Below the pieces are notes generated by a model, which was given only the letters and a program-made list of their open reading frames with translations, was not told where the DNA came from and did not search any database. A stretch of DNA of 64,000 bases from Apostichopus japonicus. Lineage: Eukaryota > Echinodermata > Holothuroidea > Aspidochirotida > Stichopodidae. Position numbers and translations under genes: made by a program. This document shows positions 1 to 11,558 of the stretch, one piece after another. The DNA lies in the NCBI RefSeq assembly GCF_037975245.1, contig NC_092573.1, positions 3,286,501 through 3,350,500 on the forward strand. Reading direction: 5' to 3'. Position 1 is the stretch's first letter. The number at the start of each line of letters is the position of its first letter.

Positions 1-49
1 TACTTGATACAAATACATACTACAAAATAAAATTGACAAGATTACTCAC

Positions 50-674
50 CCGCGAGGTCTATTGCTCCCATCTGGTAAAACCAATTCTCTTCACTCCTCC
101 AAAGCCAATGAGCTGGGAAACAGTAAACAAATGTATTCAACATGGAGAAGATGACATAAGCCTCTAGCTTCGTTCTTTCCGCCATTGACCCACTGACGAT
201 AGTTGTAGCAGTAGTAGCGAAAGACGTCTGGAAGAAGAAGAGGGAGAAGATTTGTCCGCTATGAATATGGTCGACAGCGGCGTCCAAAAAGAAATTACTG
301 ACGCCTGAAAACTGGTTCGATTCTCCGTCGATCCAAATGCTAAAACCGAACCCAAACATCCAATAACTGAGCCCTCCAAACAAGACGTCCACCGTATTTT
401 TGATCATAATGTTGACCTCATTTTTAGAGGAAACACTTCCGGATTCCAAGAGTCCGAAACCAGATTGCATCGTAAAGATGATGAAAGCGCTCGTTAATAT
501 CCACGTAGCGTCATCCCAATTGAGTGATTCTATCCCCCCGCTATCCTGTACCTCCGGCATCTGTGATAGGGGGCCGTTTGTGGTACTATTAAATATCTCC
601 GACATCTGAGATAGGGGGTCCTCTGTGGTGCTACTATCAGTAACCAGATCGAAACCGGTGGTAACGTTAGACAT
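50..674 (-). CDS. Ammonium transporter Amt-1, first coding exon (gene continues off the left edge)
   Basis: The exon encodes the N-terminal 208 residues of an Amt-family ammonium transporter, a plasma-membrane protein of about 11 helices that conducts NH3/NH4+. Family blocks seen in order: [20 protein letters not shown] (TM1), [50 protein letters not shown], and FPAHWLW before GAIDLAG. The start is the first Met of the frame. The N-terminus before TM1 is longer than in the other two copies and has a 15-residue tandem repeat (about residues 15-29 and 30-44, each with STT..PLSQM.E). The exon ends GCG G followed by a GTGAGT donor (49-48), the same phase and place as Amt-2 exon 1, so the rest of the gene lies left of position 1. 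Family is certain; the substrate is inferred from the family. Confidence 0.93.
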
Positions 675-802
675 AACTGAACTTTTCGGCGATAGTGAAA
701 GTTAGAGAGATGTACCCGGCAATGTTGAACGGTTGCGGGAAGAATTGGTAATGGTTTATAGTAAAAGCATACTCGAGTATATACGCAATTATAGTCACAA
801 GA

Positions 803-832
803 GCGAAGTAACATAAGGTTGCGGGTATACGG
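803..832. repeat. Left copy of 30-bp target-site duplication flanking a LINE
   Basis: Thirty bases beginning GCGAAGTAACATAAGG are repeated exactly at 2330-2359. The two copies bracket a LINE 3' end and its A-rich tail. The flanks beyond the repeat differ, so this is a target-site duplication and not part of the element. Confidence 0.9.
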
Positions 833-2329
833 ATTCGGCTGATCAAATTCACCACTGGTCAAAGAGGTTTCTGACAGCTTTAGGTAGAATAGTAGTGGTT
901 AAATCCCTTTTGTTGCCAAACTTGAACCATCTCGTTCTTTCACTTCCAACCCCAAGTAAAGAAATTATCAAGGAGATTAATTTCAAGTTTGAAAACTTTG
1001 TATGGTGAGGTAAAGTGGATAGGATCAGTAGAAATCAAAAGGTGGTGCTGGCATGATTCAATTTGAACCTTTCGAGAAGGCACTTAAGTTTACTTGGATT
1101 CGTAGATTGCTTAAATACAACATTGACAGTAAGGTGTATACTTTATATAAAGTTAATACTCCTAATTGTAATCTTGATTACTCTTCTGGTACTTATTGGG
1201 ATAGCGTCATTATAGAAAGTAAAAATACCTTTTGGAAAAGTGTTTTTTCAGTCTGGAAGGATTTCACCGTTTCGCTCAACCCCCAAAATATTCATGATGT
1301 TTTAAGTTCCAGTATTTGGCACAATGAAAAAAATAAGGTGGGTAATATATGCATTTTTTATAACGATTGGCAAAGACATGGTATATTATATGTTAACGAT
1401 CTGATAAACTCTAAGGGTGAGTTCTTATCTGCTGAGGAGATTTATACAAAATATGATGTGAGAACAAATTTTCTCCACTTGCATAGTATTAAAAAGGCAA
1501 TAGAGAAATCCCTTTCTGGTCTTTTAGGCCAGAGAAATAATTCTCTTGCACTCCCATTTCAAGGCTTTCATATAAAAACTGTTCTTATGGATCCAAAAGG
1601 GTGTAAAAGGTTTTATAATATTTGATTAACAAATAATAAGGTCCAATATAAATGTATTCACAAATGGAACATGCTCTTGTCCCCACTTCTTTCTGAAGTA
1701 GATTGGTATAAGGTGTGCTCATACAACTGGAAATGTACTTCTGAGGTGAAGCTTCGTTGGTTCCAATTTCGTCTTCTTAACAGAATTTTAGGGACAAATA
1801 CTCTCATGGTTAAAATTGGCAAAACCAATGATCCATTGTGCACTTTTTGTGGTGTGGCAGATGAGAGTTTAATACATTTATTTTGGGAATGCGGCTACAC
1901 CCTGGAAGTATGGAGGGATTTTCAAAACTGGGTTCAAATCAAATTGAATATCAATATTGCAGTTAGTAAAGAGCTTGTTCTGTTTGGAAATTATTTGTAC
2001 AAAGACTATGTGTTTAATAACATCCTTCTGGTTCTGAAATTTTGTGTTTACAAAAGTAAGGTTAAAAAAGAGAAACCTTCCTTTAGCTATGGTAAAATTG
2101 ATCTAAAGAATTTTTATCTAAAAGAAAAGTTTATGTATCAAACTAATTGTAAGCAAAATGCTTTTGATATCAGATGGCATAACTGGAAATCTTTATTTAA
2201 AGTTTAATGATTTATTGGTTGTTGTGGATAATATTGACTAATGGTCATAAAGTATATGTTAATATGAACTGTACATTGTTTGGATACTTGATGGAATGAT
2301 CATAAAAAATTTAAAAAAAAAGAGCAAAT
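833..2329 (+). mobile_element. 5'-truncated non-LTR retrotransposon (LINE), RT C-terminal region and 3' tail
   Basis: About 1.5 kb of LINE sequence in sense orientation. From about 850 the plus strand reads as the end of a reverse transcriptase (FLTALGRIVVVKSLLLPNLN, then a KFENFVW-like block). An open frame at 1053-1625 and another at 1671-2207 follow, separated by a stop. The second holds the C-terminal zinc motif seen after RT domains, with CTFCG, then HLFWEC (DPLCTFCGVADESLIHLFWE). The element ends in an A-rich tail (about 2303-2321). The RT catalytic core is absent, so this is a dead-on-arrival copy. The perfect 30-bp TSD says the insertion is recent although the frame is broken. Confidence 0.88.
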
Positions 2330-2359
2330 GCGAAGTAACATAAGGTTGCGGGTATACGG
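2330..2359. repeat. Right copy of 30-bp target-site duplication
   Basis: Exact copy of 803-832, immediately 3' of the LINE tail. Confidence 0.9.
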
Positions 2360-3100
2360 CACGATGTATAATTAGATACGGTATCGTTCCTTGCAACGTT
2401 TTCGGAATGTTGATTTAAACCTTCAACGGGGAAATGAAATTAACAAAATATGTGTTAAATATCTATCTTTTTTTATAATGCTCATTCACATAATCCGCAA
2501 TTCATGCAGATGACTTTTTCGACAAATTAGTGTTTGTAAATGGACTCTTTTAATATTGAGTATAGACAAAGGAGCGGGCCATTAATGAATTCGATTCGTC
2601 ACCTTGACAACAACTGAAAAATATAATTTTCAACTTTTTTCATCACCATTTACAATGGAATGGAATAGTCTATGTAATGACCAATATTGTCCGTGGATTT
2701 TAGTACCGTTAAAAATCTTCATTGTTTTTGTTTTTAAATTAACACAAAAAACTTCTAAAACTGCATACAAGATTATGTTTAACTATATTTCGTTATACAA
2801 TACAATCGTTCCAAATTAATAAAACTATGGGTCTTATAATTTATCTTGTTTGAACAAACAATAACAAAATGGTACAAAAAAATATCACATACCAAATCTA
2901 ATGGAAAGATACCTAATTTTTTATTGAATGTCAGGAGAGTGTGATAAAAAAAAGGGGAAGGCTGTTGATATACTTGTAACAAGTAAACATGCGGACTTGT
3001 AGACATGCGGCCTGTTGAAAAAAAAATTATTTTGGTATTTGAATTCTGTTTTTTCTTTTGTAGAATTAAATCTATATATGCCTCCTATTCCTCGTTTATG
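2360..3100. other. Non-coding, AT-rich
   Basis: Only short open frames with no recognisable motif and AT-driven composition. If the first coding exon of Amt-1 is preceded by an untranslated exon or promoter, this segment (displaced by the LINE) is part of that region, but no core promoter element is clear. Confidence 0.5.
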
Positions 3101-3107
3101 GAAAGTG

Positions 3108-3725
3108 GCATTGGCATAACTTGGCCGGTGAGATCTCCAGGGGCCCGGGCTCCGAGGAGCCTCGGCGTCAAGAACCTAAAAACGATGATCAATTATCGGT
3201 TGAAGGCAGCTCGTACCCGGATCCACAACACGTGCGCATCGTGTCCTCCATTTGTTGTGGTAACGTTTGGTATATGGCACACTTAAGAACGGGGCAGTGT
3301 CGAATCCCTGGCTCTGCAGCGGTCCGATCTGTGTAGAGTAAACGCTGGTTAGACCCTTCGCTTTGGATTCTGCTATAGATTTAGCCTTTGTTGTTAAGGC
3401 GTATCGGCCAATTTGTCTTTGCTAAATGCGCTGGGTCGATCCTTGCTACTCATCACGCTCTGAGCGATTCGTTCGTGTGATTGCGCCTGTGTGTGATTCG
3501 TTCCTTCTGTGATCGTGCTGGCCTCAGAAGCGTATGTAGAAAGGGAGGAAAATATAACAGCCGTATCATCAAGTTCCTATTTTTATATGTCGGGAGCAGA
3601 TTCAGCAGAGTCTACTATAGACTAGGATTGCACTCCGAGCTTGAGGTGAAACTCAGCCTGGAGTTGACCCTCGGTGTCGGTGGTGGTACTTCCGTTGTTT
3701 GTTAAGCGCGTAATTCGACACACTT
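3108..3725 (+). mobile_element. Possible LTR-retroelement remnant (putative LTR with short upstream coding scrap)
   Basis: GC content rises sharply at about 3120 and falls after about 3725. A block starting TGTTGTGGTAACG near 3251 and ending near ...TTCGACACA (about 3722) has the TG...CA ends and size (about 470 bp) of an LTR. The sequence just before it reads as a short charged or proline-rich frame. No second LTR, primer-binding site or polymerase domain is visible, so this may be a solo LTR or unrelated GC-rich DNA. Confidence 0.28.
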
Positions 3726-5490
3726 CGTGCGCCATACGATTGCGGGGAACAATCAATTGTTCCCAAAGTTAATTTAAAACAAACTCAACTTCAAACAAAC
3801 TCAAGTTGTGTGATTGAGAGCTCGAGGGTCAAGATCAAGGGTCTGATGCGGCGGCGCAGGTCAACTATATTGAAAACGTGACGCCTTATCTCTCTGAACC
3901 TCGTCGAAAATGTGCGACCATTTATCACGTTACTGAATTTGCTTTGTAATTAACGCATGTAAACATTGCCATTATTCTTGAGTAAGAGGCTCTATGATGA
4001 GAACAAACGTACCGGTATATTTCATTACAACCGAATCAGTACAACACCTACACGATTGAGTATACGGTATTTTACCAACAAGCGTCGGTCAACGCATTGT
4101 ACATTCTGGTTTTAAAGACTTTTTGACAAAATGAATGTAGCAACGGAACGGTAGTTTTAGGACGTATACGCATATTGGATACTATATTACATACTCTTTA
4201 AGGGGTTATCCAATTTCCCTCATATTGCATCAGTTCACTAAAGTTTACGGTCTGGCACGCGCCATCCTTCCTAATGTATTATTATAAGAACAAACACCCC
4301 ACACGCGCCCCATTATCACCGTCTATGTTCCCCGTATATTATCCTCTCAAAACGCATTCTTAGTATACAGTTAGACAGGACATCGATTACTGCCCTCGTA
4401 TATCCCCTCCCCCATCTGTGTCACAAAAAAAGGCACGTAATCTCAGACCAACTTGTACCTAACAAGTTACCATCTTAAGTGACTCAGGATATACACCTAT
4501 CGGCAAGCATATCACTATTGGCGTCCATACTTTCCACCGTATATGATTTTCACTGTGACTCTTAAGAACATTATGTATGCATTATTGTTTTATATGTATA
4601 CATTATGTTTGTCCCGAATGTATCTATATCGAGAGACGGGCGGGCAACACATTTAGATTTAATAACCATAAGTACAGCATAGATATGATTTTTGAAAGTT
4701 TCCCGTTGCTTCGGATTTTCAGAAACCTAATCCTTCTATTGTCAATCTGAAATTCATTGTCATGGTGGGGAACTTCAGCCGACCACAGATAAACGTTTTA
4801 AAAATATGCACACGAATACGTCCATGTCAAAAGGCTTATACCACTCTATTTTCAATGCCAAGGTAGACATGTTTACCATTAACATCAGTCAACAAATTTG
4901 ATTATTGTTTCTACGGTGTGAAATAGTGCCATATGCTTATGTTAAAGTCTGGACGACAAGCGGCTATAGTTACAATTGAACGTGGATAAGACCGAAGTGT
5001 TGTCTGATCCAAAGCATACGTTGCGGAACCTTTCTCATCAAAATTTTAATGTTGATATAAAGTGCCCCAACTACATTGAAAAAACCTTTGGACTTGATAT
5101 GGATTCTCGTGTCAACAACGTCTGCAAATAGGCCAATTTCTAGTTCCCCATGTTGTTTCGGCAAAAGTTCAGTCCATTAAATTGATTATGTGCAGAATAT
5201 GGCAACACATGAAATCACCAAGGCATCCAGGTTGTTTTCGGATAACTTCGATAGCTATACAAGTAAAAAATCAGTTTTCATTCCAAGATTCGTCCTACTT
5301 CTCACAAATGATTATAGATATAGGCCTCTGAGACGCTTACTAAACATCAATCAACAATGTCTCTGAAGTGTCAATAGATCATGATGCTTATTGTTCCATT
5401 GTTTTAAGACATATTACGGCGAAAATGGAGTCTGGGCGCCTCCTCACTTTTGGGGGACAATATGAACTCGTTAATAGTATGTAGTAAGTA
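3726..5490. other. Non-coding, no recognisable feature
   Basis: Moderately AT-rich unique-looking DNA. The only open frame of note (4970-5164, minus) has no family motif. No RNA gene or repeat structure seen. Confidence 0.5.
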
Positions 5491-5499
5491 ATGTCGGTA

Positions 5500-5920
5500 T
5501 GCCCAGGAATGCCACTGGGATTGCCACTTGGAATGCCACCGGGAATGCCATTGGGAATGGCATTTGGAATGACTCAAGAGTAACCCTAAGATTGGCAACT
5601 AGAATTCCATTTGGGAACTGCCATTGGGAATTTCATTGGGAATAATATAGGGAATGCCATTTGGGAATGGCTAAAATTTGTCAAGAACTGGGAATGCCAT
5701 TTAGGAATGACTCAATAGTGACCCCGAGATTTGCCAAGCACTGGGAATGCCACTGGGAATACTATTGGGAATGCCATTGGGAATACTGTTGGGAATACTA
5801 CTGTGATTGCCATTGGATATACTATGGGAATGCCATTGGGGTTACCATTTGAGAGTGCCTCAAGAATGGCCCCAAGATTGGCCGAGAACTAAGAATGCCA
5901 TTTGGGAATGACTCAATAGC
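5500..5920 (+). repeat. Degenerate minisatellite of GGGAATGCCATT units with higher-order structure
   Basis: Repeats of GGGAATGCCATT and variants (GGGAATACTATT, GGAATGCCACC) run through the block. They are interrupted by a longer recurring module containing GGAATGACTCAA, then a CCNNNAGATTNGCCAA-like stretch, at about 5565, 5705 and 5865, with a shortened form near 5910. The open frames here on both strands come from the repeat. Confidence 0.8.
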
Positions 5921-6211
5921 GAACCTTACTTGGCCAAGTGTGGCCCTTATAAGATCGACACAACGATAAGTCAAGAGCACCCATTGCAGTGATGACCCTT
6001 CCTGCATGGCCATCCCGGCTTCAAGGTAATGGTTGAAGGAGTGTTAGAATAAAGAAACCATTGACACTTGCCTCTGTTTCGACCCTCATTCTGGTTCTTG
6101 TTGCTATTATTTTCTTTAGTTTAATACGTAGACAAAGAGGAAATAATTCAGATATCAAATCGGTGTAAATCAAAGCGCAATAGAATACTGCAACGGATTT
6201 ACATTTGTCTT

Positions 6212-6415
6212 GTGCATTATAGATTGTTCATACGAGGGAGTTGTTATGGAACAACTCCCTGGTCATACGTACGTCAAATAGTTGATGTTGGTGAATTTAT
6301 TGAACAGAAAGCGTTACGTGTTGTCGAATATGCTTTACAGAAAGATGAATGGCAGTGGCTTTTATTAGCTCCTAATTTTGAAGATAAAACTAGATATATT
6401 ATACGACGCAGTTAA
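6212..6415 (+). other. Short open frame of unknown nature (67 codons), overlapping a strong hairpin
   Basis: The frame reads as ordinary protein (for example VDVGEFIEQKALRVVEYALQ) and not as low-complexity sequence, but I do not recognise a family. It could be an exon, a decayed element or chance. A perfect 11-bp stem (AGGGAGTTGTT, loop ATGG, AACAACTCCCT) lies inside it at 6235-6260. Confidence 0.2.
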
Positions 6416-6419
6416 AAGA

Positions 6420-8850
6420 GACGGTTCGCCAACACACATCATACTGTGTAAATATCTTACAATGGAAGTACAAGTAAAATAAATCGATTGGATGCATCCG
6501 GTTATAAAGGCTGGTTGTTCGGCCATTGTGCCCTTACACGTTGATTACTGTAACTAGATGAGTGGGGAACAAAGGATCTGTACACGGAGAGAGAAAGAGG
6601 GAGAATAGAAATCACCATCACTTTGGTTGATTTTGAAATAGACCTCATATCGCACACATTACTTTACTAAGTTTAAATATCATCAAAACAAAGCGGACAT
6701 TTGGAAAGATTTAAACATTATTCTGAATATTAGTACACAAAAGAAAGCAAAGGCCACAAACATCATTCGATTATACTAGGATTTTTTTATTCTAATATAA
6801 AATAACAACATTATGAATACGAATGAAATGAAATGCCAAACTATGATAGTCTGTATCCCTTGGAATCGCTGCCTCGCTTGTGCAACAAACGACAATCAAG
6901 GCGACATGTAGTCATAGATCCCGTATGCTAACAACACAACTAATACTACGCAAACTAAACTATGGCAAGGATGGATGAGAAATACCGTAAAAGGTGTTGG
7001 ACCATAATTATGCTTAACTTTGAAAATTCGAAATCTTAGGAATGAGGGGTGTGGATGTGTGGTCATAGAAAGATATTTCTATGTTCGGTGTTTCAAAGTT
7101 TAGAGGGCAAAATGTGCACATTGAGGTATACTTAGATCATAAAATGAGGTCTTTACTATAGCTATACAAGCAAGGTTGTGGTCATAAATAATATTTTAAT
7201 TTTTAAAACAAAATCCTCCGACCGGCTATTCGAGAAACCAAGCGCCCCACCTCCCCCCCCCCCCCTCACCACACCCCTCCGGTCCCCTTAGCGTACGACA
7301 TTGACTGCGAACACTTCCGGAACAACTTGAAAAACCTGAAATGCTTAACAAAGTGGGACCATGTGGTCTCTTACTTTACTAAAACCCCGTCAATGAGAAC
7401 ATTTTAGGACGTTCAGTAAAATACTGTCATCGCGATGGATGCTTTTGTCTCTTCTGCGATCATGAATGCCAACTCTAGTATGCATGTCTAACTGCATTGA
7501 CACGAACTACATGTAGGTTTTTCTTGTCAGTCTACAGTAATTAATTAAAATTTCACTTTGCTTCTTATACGTTACAGACTGCTGGCACCATACTTAAACA
7601 TAAGGTACATGGAACCATGGCGCTACTTTATTTCGTCATTGTAGCAACGAAACCGTTGACATCTTAGTTGAAGTCCGAAGTTGTATACGAAACAACAAGT
7701 AATTTGTTGTGCTAAATTAGTGGCATGGACACTCTTTTTTCACTTCGATGTACTAATTGCTGACCAAACTCATATCTGTCGTTGCTTTAAGCGGCAAACA
7801 AAACTTGTACATAGATGAGGCATGGGACGCCTTGATCCTTTTCCATGGATATCCTGATTACTGCGTTATGTTAAGGGTTAGAGGGACCATGACAAAATAC
7901 CCCAAAAGCACAAAACACAGCTTAAGAAGTAACATACGCAGATATATAGGTATTGTTTACACACACCTGTGGTTAAGTCAGTTTCTGCCCCATGAACGAA
8001 ATAACCTCCTCTAATGTAAATCCAAGACCAAGGTAAGTTGACCGAAACTTTTCATAACATCTCAGGCGTCCCCCAATATCTAAGTGCGAGGTCAACTCTC
8101 ATCTACTGAAAAATGAAGGTATCCGTATCATTTTAGGCCTTCGAATGACATCGAATTAATATTAAATTATTTTATATTGAAATAACGCACAATTTCCAAG
8201 CACTTACTACTCGCAAAGCGATGAGACAGACAAACTTGAGAAACATTAGATTAATTCAACCAACAAAAATCAACAGCAATATGTTTAGTATTAAGGCAAG
8301 TTAGGCATAGGCTAGAATGTACTAATAAACATCGCATAATACCAGTATGAATTATGTGTTACACAATAAACATATATAGGACCAATGGCAACACTAAAGT
8401 GACCATCCACTAGCAGTTCTTTCTTTACCTTTGTGAGAATAGTCAAGTGTATATCTAATTTGTTTTATCCATTTATCTTGGTCCCAAGTAGTCTTAATAA
8501 TATTTCTTCACGTCCTTGAGTCGCTGAATTCAGCCATTTTATTGTCACTGGTCGCTAAACCATCCAGTGACAATCGTAAGAAAAGTTAAACAGTGTCAAC
8601 TTTGCACGACAACTCAAAATTTGTTCGCGCGCGACAGATGTTGAGCAAGATTCTATTCGCACGCTGCGATCAAGTTGTGCGCAATTTTGAAAGAAATCGT
8701 GGACCATTTTGTCGTGAACGATAATTCCTCACGACAAGAGGAGAAGCCATCTACACGTACCGACAAAATCGTTCACGACAGTTTCGGCTTATAAGAAATC
8801 GTAGACGATTTTGTCGTGTCGTGTCGTGTTAATGCGCCTTTACATTGAGA
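6420..8850. other. Non-coding, with a poly-C tract and a diffuse inverted-repeat patch
   Basis: No supported gene. A C-run lies at about 7252-7266. At 8690-8830 several copies of TTTTGTCGTGAACGAT and its complement occur around an AATTCCTCACGACAAGAGG segment, suggesting a worn MITE. Confidence 0.45.
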
Positions 8851-8884
8851 CTGAATTTAACGCAGAGGCAAAAATTTTCCACAA

Positions 8885-11130
8885 TGCCAGATTGCAGATA
8901 TATGGTTAGGTCTTAGCATTGGTAATAAACTGTGTTGTGTCTCTGCATGTTATCGCCACCCAAGGGGTAACATCAAACACTTTTTGGATTCACTCGAGGA
9001 TAATTTGAACTCATCTTTTATTCCGCACATATGTATTATTGGAGGCGATTTCAATATTAATTTATTAAATATAGAAATCAATGTAATTTGTGGGGACTAT
9101 ACGAAGCTAACGCTTTGTAACAATTTCATTCCTATACAATCACCTTACCAACCAGAATCGGCCACTCAAGCGCATCCCTTATTGACAATATCTTTGTCAG
9201 ACTTCCCAACAAGCTACTTGACAAGAAACTGTTTCCGGTAACTTATTTACCGAATTAAGCGATCATCTTCCCAGTTTTTGTATAATCGAGGGGTTCAGAA
9301 ATACCAAATTAGATAGACCTCATATTATATTTTACAATCAAGATAATTTTAATAAGTGTATCCAATCTTTGGCATCTTTTGATATGTCATTTATTTATAA
9401 TAATACTAATGTTAATATCGCTTATAATAATTTCAATTTCAATTTCCCAACATCATATTCACTTTCCTCTGGTGATAATTTCTGGGGGGGGGGGGGGACT
9501 CCAAGACAAACCATGGATTACACCTGGCATCATGTAGAATATTTCAACTAAGAATAGTATTCTCTATCGTAAATACCTTAAGAAGGTCACTGCTGTACTG
9601 CTGTATGCTTTCTTCGTATCGTCGTATCTTACGACGCATCATCAGGTCAGCACAATCTGCGTATCATGAAAGCATATTAACCCGGAGACCTTCCTCTTCT
9701 AAGCAAGCTTGGTCTGTTATAAACACTCGTGTTAAAGGTAAAGAGGAGACCCAGTCTCCACCTGTAACTAATGTTTCTTACTTAGGACTTATATATTCAG
9801 ATTATCATGTTGTTGGAAACTGTAAATACTAGTCGTTTTCAGCTTGTTATGGTTAAAAATGAGTTAGGTTAAGTTCATGACCTTCAGAAAGCCTTTGACA
9901 CAATCGATCACTCTATTCTGTTAAAGAAATCATATCACTATAGTGTTCGTGGTACGGCATACCATATCTTGGTTATCTATTTATATACAGGAAGCAATAT
10001 ATTTATTTTAATGGCAGGCTATACTTACTCTAATTACTTAAATGTCAATACCGGTGTCCCCCAAGGATCCGTCCTGGGACCCCTGCTATTCCTTATTTAT
10101 GTCAATGATATTCACAAAGAGTTGCCGAACGTGTCTACTCTTCTTTATATGCAGATGAATACTAATGTTTTACTGTTTGATTGTTAAGACCTAAACAGCG
10201 CGGCGACGCGGCCGCAGTATACACGTTACGTGTGTTATGCTACCACTGCATGAAACTGTGCTATACATCACGTATATTTACATACAGGATTTACACTGTA
10301 CAGTGGCAGTATATTAAAAATACCGTGTCACGTGAGTAACGGTGTACCAGCGAAACCTATGAAATTGGCACGCCCTCTAAAAATTTCCTAGCTGAGAGAA
10401 TGCCTTTAATCGCTAAGTTTCCTCAGACTTTGAGACAACGTAAGTATTTGTTTGACTGTAAACGAGCTTATACCCTCCACTTAAAGGAGGTCAAAATACA
10501 CCATATATGACGTCAAAGATAAGAGTCACTCTTGTCATGATGATGTTACTTTTAATCGTTTATCAATCTGCTACTCTACTAGTACAAAGTAGTTAGATTA
10601 ATAATTGACGATAAGATTCTTGAACGAACCACATTAACGATCTTTATAAATCCCTTCACAAGTATATTGGTAATTTTTACAACCTAAGAGGAATTCTTTC
10701 TGAAGCCATTGCAACTCAAATCTTTCTTTTACTCTTATTTACTCTAAGCTAAGGTATGCCATTGAAATTTATGGTGCAGCTAAAGTGTCATATTTTAGAC
10801 CGTTTCAAAACCTACAAAATAAATAAATTAAGTTTCAAACAAACAAACCCATAGACGCTATCCTACTGATCTCCTACACAGAGAGAATCATTCGTTTATG
10901 ATAACAGAGATCCACTCAATTGTATGTGTTTTGTGTTCAATTATTGTAAAAACAATAATAAGTTACCAAATGCTATTTTAATGGCCGTGAGCCATTCTAA
11001 TGCTCGTAAAGTACTCCATCACTAATCTTTATAGGAATTTAAAGTAACGCTTAGTAAAATTGCTACATCTATATGGCAATCCCTCTCTCAATCTGCTAAA
11101 CCTGCTACTGTCTTACGTCTTTCAAAGTAA
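8885..11130 (+). mobile_element. Decayed non-LTR retrotransposon (endonuclease and RT fragments)
   Basis: Order along the plus strand: an AP-endonuclease piece with ACYRHPRGN and IIGGDFNINLL (8930-9060); a linker region (9240-9830) with a poly-G run; RT pieces DLQKAFDTIDHSILL (about 9880) and GVPQGSVLGPLLFLIYVNDI (about 10050), the latter an RT palm block; then LYSKLRYAIEIYGAA and PFQNLQNK (about 10735-10820), typical of the LINE RT C-terminus. Frames are broken by stops, shifts and a deletion between the endonuclease and RT palm. About 10195-10370 reads as foreign DNA. The motifs resemble the Jockey/CR1-like group. No TSD or tail identified. Confidence 0.8.
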
Positions 11131-11358
11131 ACTTGAGGAGAAACCAGTAGGCAAGTTGACTTTGAACTCAGTTTGTTATTTTACTACCTCTTTACAGTCT
11201 ATTTATTAAGTCTTTACTATTCTCCTTGTTTGTTTTCTTCTCTCTTATCTCTTTCCTATCTATATCGTGTTGTATGTCTCGAATGTTGTGTATTTTGTTC
11301 TTGTTTATAGTCATTAGAGCTTGAAGAAATATTTCCTTGTTTTTCTATAATACCTTCA

Positions 11359-11369
11359 TATATAAAAGG
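11359..11369 (+). promoter_or_regulatory. TATA box candidate for the fucosyltransferase gene
   Basis: TATATAAAAGG lies 190 bp upstream of the start codon at 11559, on the right strand and with no intervening ATG-initiated long frame. The surrounding 15-mer TTCATATATAAAAGG recurs at 38062-38076, where no gene is evident, so function is inferred. Confidence 0.45.
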
Positions 11370-11558
11370 TTCACAATTTTTTGTTCTTTGGAAGACTCAT
11401 TCAGTGATCTTCGTGACAGTGTAAATTTACCAGCTCTCAAAATATCATTACAGAGATCTATAGAGGATCGGTATATAATGCTGGCAACAAGCTGACGCAT
11501 TGGCGATACACAAGGGACATTTGCCAAAACATTTACACCGTGTAATCCACAACAAAAG

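Noticed and set aside
3290-3330. B-box-like AGTGTCGAATCCC
   Set aside because: No A box or cloverleaf at a suitable distance; more likely part of the GC-rich LTR-like block.
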